The notes: a model not told the origin generated them from the sequence alone. A stretch of 64,000 nucleotides of DNA from Fulvivirga lutea (GCF_017068455.1 NZ_CP070608.1:3329488-3393487); one strand, 5' to 3'; shown: positions 9,335-18,749, numbered from the stretch's first letter. Program-made: numbers and translations.

Positions 9335-9749
9335 AAATGATAGACAAAATTTAATCGTTGAATTGACTTTCAATTTTTCTCTTAAAATTATTGATTTCTC
9401 AGAGAGCTTAAGAAAAGTGAATTACCACCTAGCAGATCAGATTTTCAGATCAGGAACTAGTATTGGTGCAAATGTTCGAGAAGCACAAAATGCAGAAAGT
9501 AAAAAAGATTTTATTCATAAATTAAAAATTGCAGCTAAAGAAGGTGATGAAGTACAATACTGGCTGGAATTGTGTTCAAAGTCTAGTCATCTTCCTTCAA
9601 ACAAAGAATTATTAAGTGATATTGAATCAATTATAAAAGTGCTTTCGAAAATCATAAGTACTTCAAAAAATGGGGCCAAAATTGGCCAATTGTCAAATCA
9701 TCAAATCATCAAATCGAAACAAAATGTTAGACAAGATTGGAATAGCTAA
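9330..9749 (+). CDS. four helix bundle protein (23S rRNA intervening-sequence protein family)
   Basis: 139 residues, nearly all helical. It matches the bacterial four-helix-bundle/IVS family through LIVELTFNFSLKIIDF near the start, then the hallmark LADQIFRSGTSIGANVREAQ (about 34-53), KDFIHKLKIAAKEGDEVQYWL (about 58-78) and a last helix IESIIKVLSKIISTSK. Relatives are found inside 23S rRNA intervening sequences and scattered through Bacteroidota genomes. Their role is unclear, possibly nucleic-acid or oligomer binding. It separates scoA from scoB. The last 20 or so residues come from flanking repeat DNA and the scoB start, and overlap scoB by 26 bases in another frame. ATG 9330 was chosen over TTG 9324. 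Confidence 0.88.
   Translation: MRNDRQNLIVELTFNFSLKIIDFSESLRKVNYHLADQIFRSGTSIGANVREAQNAESKKDFIHKLKIAAKEGDEVQYWLELCSKSSHLPSNKELLSDIESIIKVLSKIISTSKNGAKIGQLSNHQIIKSKQNVRQDWNS
9686..9715 (+). repeat. right inverted flank: three tandem TCAAATCA units
   Basis: TCAAATCA, TCAAATCA, TCAAATCG run from 9693 to 9716. They are complementary to the ATTTGA motifs at 9306 and 9322 and share the same 16-base spacing. The flank ends a few bases before the scoB start. Confidence 0.55.
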
Positions 9750-10383
9750 AAGAATAGCACAGGAAGTTCAAGATGGATGGTATATTAATTTAGGAATTGG
9801 TATTCCTACACTAGTGGCTAACTATATACCTGAAAAAATAGATGTGGTTCTTCAATCTGAGAACGGTTTATTGGGCATAGGGCCATTTCCTTTTGAAGAA
9901 GATGTGGATGCTGACTTAATAAATGCCGGAAAGCAAACAGTAAGTATGATGCCCGGCTCCGTATTATTCAATTCTTCTGAAAGTTTTGGTATGATACGAG
10001 GTGGCCATGTTGACCTGACCATTTTAGGTGCTATGGAAGTTTCTGAAAATGGTGATATAGCCAACTGGAAAATTCCTGGAAAAATGGTAAAAGGCATGGG
10101 TGGCGCCATGGATTTAGTAGCATCAGCCGAAAATATAATTGTTGCCATGCAACATAAAAGCCGTTCAGGGGATTCTAAGCTTTTAAAAGAATGTACCTTA
10201 CCAATAACTGGAATAAAGTGTGTTAAGAAAATAGTAACGGACATGGCCGTGATGGATGTGTTACCTGAAGGTGGTTTTAAACTTTTAGAAAGAGCGCCAG
10301 GCGTAAGTGTTGAAGATATTAAAGCTGCCACTGAAGGTAAACTTATAGTGGAAGGTGATATACCTGAAATGAAAATTAATTAG
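9724..10383 (+). CDS. scoB: 3-oxoacid CoA-transferase subunit B
   Basis: 219 residues. The catalytic glutamate that forms the CoA thioester is E46 in LQSENGLLGIG. Other family blocks are NLGIGIPTLVANYIP (22-36), SMMPGS, and MIRGGHVDLTILGAMEVS (about 95-112). It is the beta partner of ScoA. ATG 9724 was chosen over an upstream GTG-type start at 9670 because the extension would be read from the repeat flank. The start lies inside the 3' end of the four-helix-bundle gene, so the two may be translationally coupled. Confidence 0.93.
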   Translation: MLDKIGIAKRIAQEVQDGWYINLGIGIPTLVANYIPEKIDVVLQSENGLLGIGPFPFEEDVDADLINAGKQTVSMMPGSVLFNSSESFGMIRGGHVDLTILGAMEVSENGDIANWKIPGKMVKGMGGAMDLVASAENIIVAMQHKSRSGDSKLLKECTLPITGIKCVKKIVTDMAVMDVLPEGGFKLLERAPGVSVEDIKAATEGKLIVEGDIPEMKIN

Positions 10384-10458
10384 CATTAACAGAATTGCTT
10401 CTGACTATTAACCACCCCATTTACTAATTACCTGTTACAAAACCCCAATTACTAAACA

Positions 10459-10797
10459 ATGAAGAAATCTGAAATAAATTTCACCGTAGAGCTAGATGAT
10501 GAAAATGTTCCTGAAAAAATAACCTGGAACGCTTCTGAAAAAGGTAGTTCAGATCCTGATGAAACCAAATCTATAAGTATCTCACTTTGGGATCATGAAC
10601 AAAAAAATACAATGCGCATGGACCTTTGGACCAAGGAAATGCCAGTTGATGAAATGAAACGTTTTTATATTGACTGTCTAGGAGGCCTTGCTCAAAGTGT
10701 ATTGAACAGTACCGGTGATGAATTTATGTCTCAACAGATGAATGATCTTTGCGAAAAGCTGGTAGAGCACGTAAAGAAAGAATTCGGAATGCAGTAG
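10459..10797 (+). CDS. gldC: gliding motility protein GldC
   Basis: 112 residues, very close to the GldC family over its full length: EINFTVELDDENVPEKITWNA, then SISLWD, NTMRMDLWTKEMPVDEMKRF, and DEFMSQQMNDLCEKLVEHVK. In Flavobacterium johnsoniae GldC is a non-essential soluble component that improves gliding. It lies 75 bases after scoB and may be read from the same transcript or its own promoter. Together with the T9SS-type proteins elsewhere in the window it supports a gliding organism. Confidence 0.92.
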   Translation: MKKSEINFTVELDDENVPEKITWNASEKGSSDPDETKSISISLWDHEQKNTMRMDLWTKEMPVDEMKRFYIDCLGGLAQSVLNSTGDEFMSQQMNDLCEKLVEHVKKEFGMQ

Positions 10798-10964
10798 TAC
10801 AACCCCCACCCTTCATATTTCCCATTTACTGGCGATTTGAGCATTTAAATCGTATGCATGCTTACTATTTCCAATATTTTATTGTAGATTTAGTTGGTTT
10901 AATTTTTAACCAATTGACAAACTATAATCAACTTTCTATTCATTTAATGTAAATCAAAAATTAT

Positions 10965-13784
10965 ATGATGAAAATTTTTACTAAGTATGGATTCCTTCTC
11001 CTGTTTATTCTAGGAGCTTACGGGATTACCCTCGCACAGAATACTACTGTGTCAGGACAAGTGACAGAAGGCAGTTCGGGAGACCCACTGGCTGGTGTAA
11101 ACATTGTAGTTAAGGGAAAGGTAATAGGTACTATTTCTGATCCAAATGGTAACTACAATTTATCCGTTGATATGGCCCCTCCTTTTACTCTCGTGTTTTC
11201 TTTTATTGGGTTTAATACACAAGAAGTAGAAGTAACTCAAAGTGGTGCCACAATAAATGTACCTATGGAAGAAGCTGCTTTATTAGGACAAGAAGTAGTT
11301 GTTTCTGCCTCAAGAGTTGAAGAAAGCATTCTTGAATCCCCTGTTACCATCGAAAAGATGGATATCAGAGCCATTCGTGAATCTGCTGCGCCAAGCTTTT
11401 ATGACAACATCAAAACCTTAAAAGGTATAGACGTTTCAACTCAAAGTTTAACCTTTACCTCAATTAACCCAAGAGGATTCGGAGCAAACGGTAATACAAG
11501 AACTGTTCAGCTTATTGATGGTATCGATAACCAGGCGCCTGGTTTGAACTTCCCTGTAGGTAACATTGTAGGTATTAGTGAATTAGATCTTGAGAGCGTT
11601 GAAATCCTGCCAGGTGCGGCTTCTGCATTATACGGACCGAATGCTATTCAAGGTATCATCTTAATGAACAGTAAAAGTCCTTTCGAATATCAGGGTCTTA
11701 GTGCAACTGCTAAACTTGGTGTGAACCACATTGACGAGGAAGACGATGATATGTCAGCGTATCATAACTATGACTTCAGATATGCGAAAGCATTCAATAA
11801 TAAGTTCGCGTTCAAAGTAACTGCTTCTTATTTACGAGCGAATGACTTTAGAGCGGTTGACTACAGAGATTTTTCATCAGGGGTTGTAGAAAGAAGTGCG
11901 GAATATGATCCATCACAACCAGGTTACAGAGACGGAAATAGAACGTATAATGGTGTCAATGTATATGGAGAACCTACAGTTAATTTAGGTAGTGTGGCTG
12001 ACGGTGTAATTGCAGGTGGTGGAGCACTGGGAGCACAAATTGCTGCTATTAGACCATTAATTCCTAATGGAGAGGCTGGAAACTTCACTCCTCTTGGATG
12101 GACAGAACCAGAATTTGTTGATAATACAACTGAAAGTTTAAAATTGGGTTCTGCACTACATTATCGATTAAATGATGATTTAGAGCTTATCGGCCAGTAT
12201 AATATTGGATTTGGAAGCACGGTATATACTGCTAATGACAGATTCGTTCTAGATGATTTTTCAATTTGGACTGGAAAACTTGAGTTAAGAGGTTCTAATT
12301 TCTACGTTAGAGCTTATACAACGCAGGAAGAATCTGGTGATAGCTACGCAGCCAATACTTTAGCATCATTAATAAACGTTGAAACTTATATTCCACAGTA
12401 CTTTTCAAATTTTGCGGGAGCCAGAGCGGCTGGCCAATCAGTAGACGCCTCACATGCATTTGCAAGAGCAAACACTGAAAGATTAGATGTTAATGATCCT
12501 GATTTTAAAGAGAGGTTCGATAGATTGAGAAACACCCCTATTTCTGAAGGTGGTGCTAAATTCTTAGATCAGACTAGTCTCTATCAGGTGGAAGGTATGT
12601 ACAACTTCGCGGATAAAATAGATTTTGCTGAAGTAATAGTAGGAGGTAATTATCGAATCTACGACCTTAAATCTGACGGTACATTATTTGCGCTTGAAAA
12701 CATAGATTCAGGTGATGAATTTAATATGACCGAATGGGGTGGTTATGTACAAGTTAAAAAATCGGTATTTGATGAAAGATTAGATTTAACGGGTTCAGTT
12801 CGTTACGATAAAAACGAAAACTTTGACGGTCAGTTCTCACCAAGAATTTCAACTGTTTACAGCTTAGGAGCTGATAGAAATCATAACATTAGAGCTTCAT
12901 TCCAAAGAGGTTTTAGAATTCCAACAACTCAAGACCAGTATATAAATTTAGATGTTGTTACAAGAAGGTTGGTTGGAAGTAATCAGGCCTTAGTTGATCA
13001 ATTCAATTTTAGAACTAATCAGGTTTATACATTAACAAGTCTACAAAATGCTCAAGCCGGAACTGGATCTTTGCAAGCATGGACAGACTTTGATTTTGAA
13101 CCTGAAAAAGTGGGTACCGGAGAAATTGGTTACAAAGGATTAATTGGAAACAAACTACTTATAGATGGGTCTTACTTTTACAGTGAGTATTCTGATTTAG
13201 TGGTTGAAGTAGATTTGGTACAAACTGCTACTGGAAATACAAGCACTGGTCAAACCCCAATTTACGCTGGTCCAGCTGATCCCGCTGGTATAGTTAACGG
13301 CACCACACCTATTGCGAGATATGGTTTTGATGTTAATTCTAACAGAATCGTGAAAGTACAAGGATTTGCTATAGGTGCAGAATATTCATTACCTAAAGGC
13401 TATCAAATTGCCGCTAACGTAAGTTATAATGAATTACTTGATGCCGATGTATTAAGAGATGCTGGATTCAGAGCTCAATTCAACACACCTGAATATCGTT
13501 ACAACATTAAGTTTGCTAACAGAAAAGTTACCGATAAATTGGGATTCTCTGTAAACTATAGATGGCAGGACGCTTTCTTATGGGAATCTTCTTACGGTGT
13601 AGGCGTAGTACCTGCATTTGGTACAGTTGATGCTCAAGTGAGTTATAAACTTTCAAATTTAAAATCAATACTTAAGATTGGTGGTTCAAATATTACAAAT
13701 GAAAGATATACTACTTCATTTGGTAACCCTCAGTTAGGTGCCATCTATTATGTAAGCATCACGTTTGATCAATTCTTTAATTAA
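10965..13784 (+). CDS. TonB-dependent outer-membrane receptor
   Basis: 939 residues. Signal peptide at 1-25 (ending TLAQ). A carboxypeptidase-regulatory-like beta-sandwich follows (about 27-110: GQVTEGSSGDPLAGVNIVVK), then the plug domain (about 120-240: NPRGFGANGNTRTVQLIDG and VEILPGAASALYGPNAIQG), then a 22-strand-type barrel to the C-terminus (FDQFF). It imports an unidentified ligand using TonB-ExbBD energy. There is no SusD partner. The next gene, sixteen bases on, is an SGNH esterase-type lipoprotein, so the substrate may be an ester or lipid. Confidence 0.92.
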   Translation: MMKIFTKYGFLLLFILGAYGITLAQNTTVSGQVTEGSSGDPLAGVNIVVKGKVIGTISDPNGNYNLSVDMAPPFTLVFSFIGFNTQEVEVTQSGATINVPMEEAALLGQEVVVSASRVEESILESPVTIEKMDIRAIRESAAPSFYDNIKTLKGIDVSTQSLTFTSINPRGFGANGNTRTVQLIDGIDNQAPGLNFPVGNIVGISELDLESVEILPGAASALYGPNAIQGIILMNSKSPFEYQGLSATAKLGVNHIDEEDDDMSAYHNYDFRYAKAFNNKFAFKVTASYLRANDFRAVDYRDFSSGVVERSAEYDPSQPGYRDGNRTYNGVNVYGEPTVNLGSVADGVIAGGGALGAQIAAIRPLIPNGEAGNFTPLGWTEPEFVDNTTESLKLGSALHYRLNDDLELIGQYNIGFGSTVYTANDRFVLDDFSIWTGKLELRGSNFYVRAYTTQEESGDSYAANTLASLINVETYIPQYFSNFAGARAAGQSVDASHAFARANTERLDVNDPDFKERFDRLRNTPISEGGAKFLDQTSLYQVEGMYNFADKIDFAEVIVGGNYRIYDLKSDGTLFALENIDSGDEFNMTEWGGYVQVKKSVFDERLDLTGSVRYDKNENFDGQFSPRISTVYSLGADRNHNIRASFQRGFRIPTTQDQYINLDVVTRRLVGSNQALVDQFNFRTNQVYTLTSLQNAQAGTGSLQAWTDFDFEPEKVGTGEIGYKGLIGNKLLIDGSYFYSEYSDLVVEVDLVQTATGNTSTGQTPIYAGPADPAGIVNGTTPIARYGFDVNSNRIVKVQGFAIGAEYSLPKGYQIAANVSYNELLDADVLRDAGFRAQFNTPEYRYNIKFANRKVTDKLGFSVNYRWQDAFLWESSYGVGVVPAFGTVDAQVSYKLSNLKSILKIGGSNITNERYTTSFGNPQLGAIYYVSITFDQFFN

Positions 13785-13799
13785 TAAATAGGAATACAA

Positions 13800-15437
13800 A
13801 TGAAAAAATTAAGATATATTTTTTTCGGATTATTAAGCACTTCATTGATTATCACATCTTGTGATTCAGAAGATGACTTAATTGAAGAAAGACTGAATGA
13901 AACAGCGGTAGTTGAAGAGGATAGGGTATCTGGTAGTGCAGATTTCACTAATTATGTAGCTCTTGGAAACTCACTTACTGCCGGCTTCATGGATGGCGCC
14001 TTGTATAATGAAGGTCAGATGGCATCATTTCCAAATATTATTGGACAACAAATGGTTAGCGCTGGATTAACAGCGGATTTCAACCAACCTGACATTAACT
14101 CGGTTAATGGTTTCAATTCTACATTCTCCAATATAGGAGCAGGAGTTATTGCTGGTAAAACAATACTTGATACAAGCATTCCAGGACCAGTACCTACATT
14201 TCCAGGTGATTTAATCACTGCTTATACGGGAGATAAAAGTTCATTAAATAACTTTGGTGTTCCGGGAGCTCGAGTTGCCAGTTTAATTACCCCTGGATAT
14301 GGTTTCCCTGATGTTGGAAATCCTTATTTCTCAAGGTTTGCAACTGATCCTTCAACAACTTCAATATTAGCAGATGCCCTAGCCACAAACCCTACTTTCT
14401 ATACTTTATGGATTGGAAGTAATGATGTTCTTGGTTATGCTTTGGCTGGTGGTACAGGATCTGATCCATTAGATGCATATAGTCAAGCACAATTTACTGC
14501 AGATTACAGTAGTATAATTGGACAGCTTGCTGCTACTGGTTCTAAAGGGGTCGTAATTAATGTTCCCCCAGTATTATTGATCCCATTTTTAAGAGCTGTT
14601 CCTTATAATGCTATTACGTTAGACCAAGCAAGTGCAGATCAATTAAATACTAGCCTGGCTGGTGTAAATGCTGCATTAGATGCAATTGTTGCATTTGCAG
14701 GATATGATGCGTCTGATGCCGCTCGAAGGAAAATTAGCTATTCAGAAGGACCAAACCCAATTTTGGTAATTGATGAAGAATTAACTGATTTAGGTCCATT
14801 TTTTGATGCGATTACAGGTGTACCAGGAGGATTAACCCCAGAGCAAAGAGCTGCTTTAATGCCTTATGAGCAATCCAGACCGTTGGTAGAAGGTGAATTA
14901 GTTTTACTTTCCGCAGGTGCGGTATTGGGTACAGAGGCAGATGGCGATGATTCAGACATGACTGGCCCCACTCCTATAGGTGTGGCTGTTCCATTAGGTT
15001 TTGATGTATTTACTGGAAATTTAAGTGGTGATCAATGGTATTTAACCCTTGCTGAGCAAACTGCTATAGTTACAGCCAGAGCTACGTATTCTGGTGTAAT
15101 TGCAGGTATAGCTGCAGCAACACCAGGAGTTGAAATGTATGATATTCAACCATTGTTTGCTGACATAGCTGGATTAACTTCTGCAGAAGCTACCCAACTA
15201 GCCCTTTCTTCTGCAGCTATTTCTGCAGCTGATGGTGATCAGGGGATTACTTACGAAGGTGTAAATATTGCTCCTGATTTTAGTCCATCAGGTATTTTCT
15301 CAACGGACGGTGTTCATCCTAACCCTAGAGGTCATGCTATCCTAGCAAATGAGTTAATTAACTTTATAAATGAGAAGTTTGGTTCAAATATCCCTACGGT
15401 AAATACTACTGTATATAGAACCGTTTTATTTCAATAG
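13800..15437 (+). CDS. SGNH/GDSL-type hydrolase lipoprotein
   Basis: 545 residues. Lipoprotein signal with lipidated Cys21 (IITSC). SGNH block I is [10 protein letters not shown] with the candidate nucleophile at S58 (GNS replaces the usual GDS), block III is [10 protein letters not shown], and block V is [12 protein letters not shown], supplying Asp and His. It is therefore probably an active esterase or lipase facing the periplasm or cell surface. A long insertion between blocks III and V (about 260-430) is unusual for a minimal SGNH fold. It is co-transcribed with the TonB receptor and followed by a strong terminator. Confidence 0.85.
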   Translation: MKKLRYIFFGLLSTSLIITSCDSEDDLIEERLNETAVVEEDRVSGSADFTNYVALGNSLTAGFMDGALYNEGQMASFPNIIGQQMVSAGLTADFNQPDINSVNGFNSTFSNIGAGVIAGKTILDTSIPGPVPTFPGDLITAYTGDKSSLNNFGVPGARVASLITPGYGFPDVGNPYFSRFATDPSTTSILADALATNPTFYTLWIGSNDVLGYALAGGTGSDPLDAYSQAQFTADYSSIIGQLAATGSKGVVINVPPVLLIPFLRAVPYNAITLDQASADQLNTSLAGVNAALDAIVAFAGYDASDAARRKISYSEGPNPILVIDEELTDLGPFFDAITGVPGGLTPEQRAALMPYEQSRPLVEGELVLLSAGAVLGTEADGDDSDMTGPTPIGVAVPLGFDVFTGNLSGDQWYLTLAEQTAIVTARATYSGVIAGIAAATPGVEMYDIQPLFADIAGLTSAEATQLALSSAAISAADGDQGITYEGVNIAPDFSPSGIFSTDGVHPNPRGHAILANELINFINEKFGSNIPTVNTTVYRTVLFQ

Positions 15438-15456
15438 TAAATAAAATCCTAATAGT

Positions 15457-15489
15457 AAAACGCCCATTGTTCAATGGGCGTTTTTTTTT
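15457..15489 (+). terminator. intrinsic terminator after the receptor/hydrolase operon
   Basis: CGCCCATTG and CAATGGGCG form a perfect nine-base stem, extended by AAAA/TTTT, followed by nine Ts. Confidence 0.95.
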
Positions 15490-15589
15490 GTTTAATTATC
15501 TTATTAATCTAAATAGAAAGAAAACCCTCAAAACTGTTAATTATCAATCAAAAAGATTAATTTGAACATAAATGCTATTTGGCTATTGA

Positions 15590-16390
15590 ATGAGTAAACT
15601 TCTTAAAACTCTAATACTGCTACTCTTCTCTCCTATTCTCCTGGCTCAAAGTAATGAAGAGAGCCAGCGCATTTCTGAATTATACGATTTACTTCCTATC
15701 AAAAATAACCTATATGGCAAAGAAGTACTGATTTATGATTACCGCTTAAAAAACAAAAACTCCATAAAAGACAGCTCACTTGTTACTCAAATCACCATTC
15801 TTGAACCGGAGTTCAAAGCTTCCACTTTCAGCTATGACACCAATGGTCTTGAAGTGATAAAATACGAGCATAACAATGGAACAAAACAGCCAGTACAAGT
15901 ATTTAAACTCAATTCAGAACATCAGGTACTAGAAGCATCGAACGTAGATAATGAAATGGAAGTACTATCTAAAACCTTCTACACATATGAGAATGATAAG
16001 CTGGTAAGTGAAGAAGCATATACAGGCTATGCATATCTGGATGAACCCAGGCGGCTGTCATTAATTAACTATAAGTATAAAGATGATAGGCTGTATGAGC
16101 GCTCGAAAAAATATAGTTTAAATGGCACCAATTGGATACAAACCTGGTGGAGTAAATATGATGAATATGGCAATGAAATTATGTTAGAAGAAAATGAGGG
16201 CGATATTAATATTACCTATAATAATGAATTCGATAAAGGTAAATTAATTAAAAGCACCATTCATAAAACCGGTGAAAAACCAATTATTCGCGAAATAAAG
16301 TACAATGAAAAAGGGCACCCCACTTCCGTATATCTCTATCATAAGAAAAAAAATAAACCTATTAGACTTACCCGGTTCTATTATCAATAA
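15590..16390 (+). CDS. secreted protein of unknown function with YD-like repeats
   Basis: 266 residues. Signal peptide at 1-20 (LLAQ). The mature part is rich in short Tyr/Asp/Gly-containing beta hairpins of the form YxYxxDxLxxE, for example FYTYENDKLVSEE, YKYKDDRLYERSK, KYDEYGNEIMLEE and KYNEKGHPTSVYLY. The pattern recalls the YD repeats of RHS-type proteins, but there is no toxin or core domain. I do not recognise a specific family. It stands alone. Confidence 0.6.
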   Translation: MSKLLKTLILLLFSPILLAQSNEESQRISELYDLLPIKNNLYGKEVLIYDYRLKNKNSIKDSSLVTQITILEPEFKASTFSYDTNGLEVIKYEHNNGTKQPVQVFKLNSEHQVLEASNVDNEMEVLSKTFYTYENDKLVSEEAYTGYAYLDEPRRLSLINYKYKDDRLYERSKKYSLNGTNWIQTWWSKYDEYGNEIMLEENEGDINITYNNEFDKGKLIKSTIHKTGEKPIIREIKYNEKGHPTSVYLYHKKKNKPIRLTRFYYQ

Positions 16391-16453
16391 TCTTATTGGA
16401 TAACTATATATTTATCTCTGGTAATTAATCTTAAGAAGTGATAAATTAAGATA

Positions 16454-17695
16454 ATGTCTCAATCAGAACATATTAAAGAAGGCATCCTCGCCAACAACGA
16501 ACGCATCAATAAATTGCTGTCTTTGGTTTCCAAGACTACGGATGCACCGTTAATGTCAGAATTAACAAGTGAGCTAAAAGAATTGCTTAAAAACAACATG
16601 GTAGTTGGTAAAGAAGCATTGGCAGAAATTAAAAAACAAGAATCACAGCTAAAGAAGATCGAGCAGCTTACCAAAGAAAATGAAACCATAGCCTCTGAGA
16701 ACTATCTACTCCAATATAAGAAGAAGGACTTACTGGTATTAGCTAATAATTTGGAGGATGCCTATGACGAGATTGCTGAAAAGAATAAAGAGATAACAAA
16801 AAAAGCGCAGGAGGTAATTGAAGCCAATGAGGAGATGCAGCGTCAAAAGGATGAAATTGAAGAGAAAACGAGAGAACTAGAGTCTCAAAAAGAGGCCTTA
16901 GAAGATCAAGCAGATTATTTGCATGAAGCCAATGAAAGAATCACTCAAATGCATACAGAGCTTCAAAATCAGAAGAACGAGATTCTTGAAAAAAATGAGG
17001 AGCTGATAAATTTAAATAATGAAAAGAACAATTTAATAGGCATTGTTGCTCACGACCTGAAAAGTCCTTTAAATCAGATTGAAGGATTAGTAAGCCTTAT
17101 AAAACTAACGAGTCAGCTGGAGGGGGAAACCCTTCAATTTGTGGAAACAATAAGCACCTCGGTAGGTCGATTGAATGCGATGATCACCAAAATATTGGAC
17201 ACTGAAGCGATTGAATCGAAGAAACTGAACCTCAAAATGGAAGAAGTGGATTTGGTAAAGATTCTTGAACGGCTCATTAAAAATTTTAAGCATACAGCTG
17301 AATCAAAGCAGCTAAAGATTGTAAATGAAATTAAAGTAAAAAAGGCCGTTACCACCCTGGATGAAAGCTACTGCAACCAGATTTTTGAAAACTTGATTTC
17401 TAATGCCATAAAATTTTCACCTACCAATCGCTCCATTTTTATAAGGCTAACCAAAGAAAAAGAAGGCTTCTTAGCAGAAGTAAAAGATGAAGGCCAGGGA
17501 TTGACGAAAAGCGATTTAAAGAAGCTCTTTGGTAAGTATCAAAAATTGAGTGCTCAACCTACGGGCAATGAAACCTCAACGGGTTTGGGGTTATCAATTG
17601 TAAAGAAATATGTAGAGGGAATGAAAGGCGAAATTTGGTGTGAAAGTGAGCATGGTCAGGGCGCCAGCTTCTTTGTTAAATTTCCCATTAAATGA
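16454..17695 (+). CDS. soluble sensor histidine kinase with a long coiled coil
   Basis: 413 residues with no signal or membrane helix. Residues about 20-190 are Glu/Lys/Gln-rich coiled coil (EIAEKNKEITKKAQE, DEIEEKTRELESQKEAL). HisKA follows with phospho-acceptor H200 in GIVAHDLKSPLNQI, then an HATPase domain with N box NLISNAIKFSP, G1 DEGQGLT and G2 STGLGLSIVKKY. It is cytoplasmic. No response regulator is adjacent, so partner and signal are unknown. The N-terminus suggests a signal passed by protein partners rather than a ligand-binding domain. Confidence 0.88.
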   Translation: MSQSEHIKEGILANNERINKLLSLVSKTTDAPLMSELTSELKELLKNNMVVGKEALAEIKKQESQLKKIEQLTKENETIASENYLLQYKKKDLLVLANNLEDAYDEIAEKNKEITKKAQEVIEANEEMQRQKDEIEEKTRELESQKEALEDQADYLHEANERITQMHTELQNQKNEILEKNEELINLNNEKNNLIGIVAHDLKSPLNQIEGLVSLIKLTSQLEGETLQFVETISTSVGRLNAMITKILDTEAIESKKLNLKMEEVDLVKILERLIKNFKHTAESKQLKIVNEIKVKKAVTTLDESYCNQIFENLISNAIKFSPTNRSIFIRLTKEKEGFLAEVKDEGQGLTKSDLKKLFGKYQKLSAQPTGNETSTGLGLSIVKKYVEGMKGEIWCESEHGQGASFFVKFPIK

Positions 17696-17727
17696 AAAAC
17701 CCTCTTAGCTTTCACTAAGAGGGTTTT
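17696..17727. terminator. bidirectional terminator between histidine kinase and tRNA-Glu
   Basis: AAAACCCTCTTAG and CTAAGAGGGTTTT form a perfect 13-base stem with a TTTCA-type loop. A/T tracts on both sides let it serve the kinase gene (+) and the tRNA gene (-). Confidence 0.92.
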
Positions 17728-17733
17728 CAGCTG

Positions 17734-17805
17734 TAGCCCGTAGGGGAATCGAACCCCTGTTACCAGGATGAAAACCTGGCGTCCTAACCCCTAGACGAAC
17801 GGGCC
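17734..17805 (-). tRNA. tRNA-Glu (anticodon TTC)
   Basis: Reading the minus strand, a 72-nt cloverleaf: acceptor GGCCCGT with ACGGGCT (terminal G-U), D arm with GGGGTTAGG, anticodon stem CCAGG/CCTGG around TTTTCAT with anticodon TTC, and T arm CAGGGGTTCGATTCCCCTA (GTTCGA loop). The discriminator is A and CCA is not encoded. It ends about seven bases before the shared terminator. Confidence 0.96.
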
Positions 17806-17823
17806 ATCTTTGTTTAGGAGGTG

Positions 17824-17854
17824 CAAATATATTACCGCCTTTTAATTTTGCAAA
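17824..17854 (-). promoter_or_regulatory. tRNA-Glu promoter (TTTG-N19-TATATTTG)
   Basis: On the minus strand, TTTG at 17854-17851 and TATATTTG at 17831-17824 are separated by exactly 19 bases, a perfect Bacteroidota housekeeping promoter. Transcription would start near 17819, about 14 bases before the mature tRNA. Confidence 0.85.
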
Positions 17855-18014
17855 ACCTTAGTCTCAATTTTTTTTAATATTTTTTCAAACTTACTCCTAT
17901 TTACTCATTACAAATATCATAGTTTGATCGTAAGTGCCTGATAATTAATGAGTTTTATATAGGTTATTGAATTTAATAGAACTACATTGTTGGTAAACAC
18001 AAACAATCAGAACT

Positions 18015-18749
18015 ATGAAAAAATTATTAATGATGGGGCTGTGCCTCGTAACTTCTTTTGCATTCTCACAAGAAACCAATGAGGATTATGTCATGTATGA
18101 AATGATCACTCTACAAATGAATGGGAAAGATAATGACAAACTTCAACAGGCCATGAAAGCACATAACGATGCTTTTCATTCTAAAAAGGGACATGAGGCA
18201 AGGGTTTACTCTATAAACAATGGCCCCAATGCTGGGAAAACCGTTTGGATGATGGGACCATTAACGTTTGCTGATTTAGATAATAGACCGCAAGGTAAAG
18301 CCCATGATGATGACTGGAAAAAAGTATCTATGCATGTTGAGTCCTTAATTTCTATAGAATACTGGAAAAGAGATGATAAGCTCTCTGTTGTAAAAGACAC
18401 GAATGCCAAAAATTTATTTGTCCGTTTTAGTAATGTATCTAATGAAACAGGTTTCCTTACTCAGGAATTTATGGAAAAAGTAAGTGCCGTTCAGAAAGCA
18501 TTAAACAGGGATCACTCCTGGACAGTTTGGGACAATCAGTTTCGCCAAGGCGAAAGAGGCAGACATATGGCTACAGTTGGTGGCTTCGATAAATGGGCTG
18601 ACCTGGATAAAGATATGGGGTTCAAGAAGAAATTCGAAGAAATTTATGGCGAAGACAAATGGGTGCCTTTTTGGAGAACAGCGGACTTAATATTTACAGA
18701 CCAATGGGATGAGATCTGGACTTACATGCCAGAAATGAGTTCCAAGTAA
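18015..18749 (+). CDS. secreted protein of unknown function with two repeated halves
   Basis: 244 residues. Signal peptide at 1-18 (FAFSQ). The mature protein seems to be a tandem duplication. The first half (about 22-128) has QQAMKAHNDAFH, then GPLTFADLDNRP and DDDWKKV. The second (about 133-240) has SAVQKALNRDH, then GGFDKWADLDKD and KKKFEEIYGED. The layout of each half would suit a dimeric alpha/beta-barrel (ABM/NIPSNAP-like) fold, but this is inference. It stands alone, with a terminator behind it. Confidence 0.6.
   Translation: MKKLLMMGLCLVTSFAFSQETNEDYVMYEMITLQMNGKDNDKLQQAMKAHNDAFHSKKGHEARVYSINNGPNAGKTVWMMGPLTFADLDNRPQGKAHDDDWKKVSMHVESLISIEYWKRDDKLSVVKDTNAKNLFVRFSNVSNETGFLTQEFMEKVSAVQKALNRDHSWTVWDNQFRQGERGRHMATVGGFDKWADLDKDMGFKKKFEEIYGEDKWVPFWRTADLIFTDQWDEIWTYMPEMSSK

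Noticed and set aside
9852-10331. 159-codon minus-strand frame inside scoB
   Set aside because: Antisense shadow of a conserved CoA-transferase gene with no recognisable domain.
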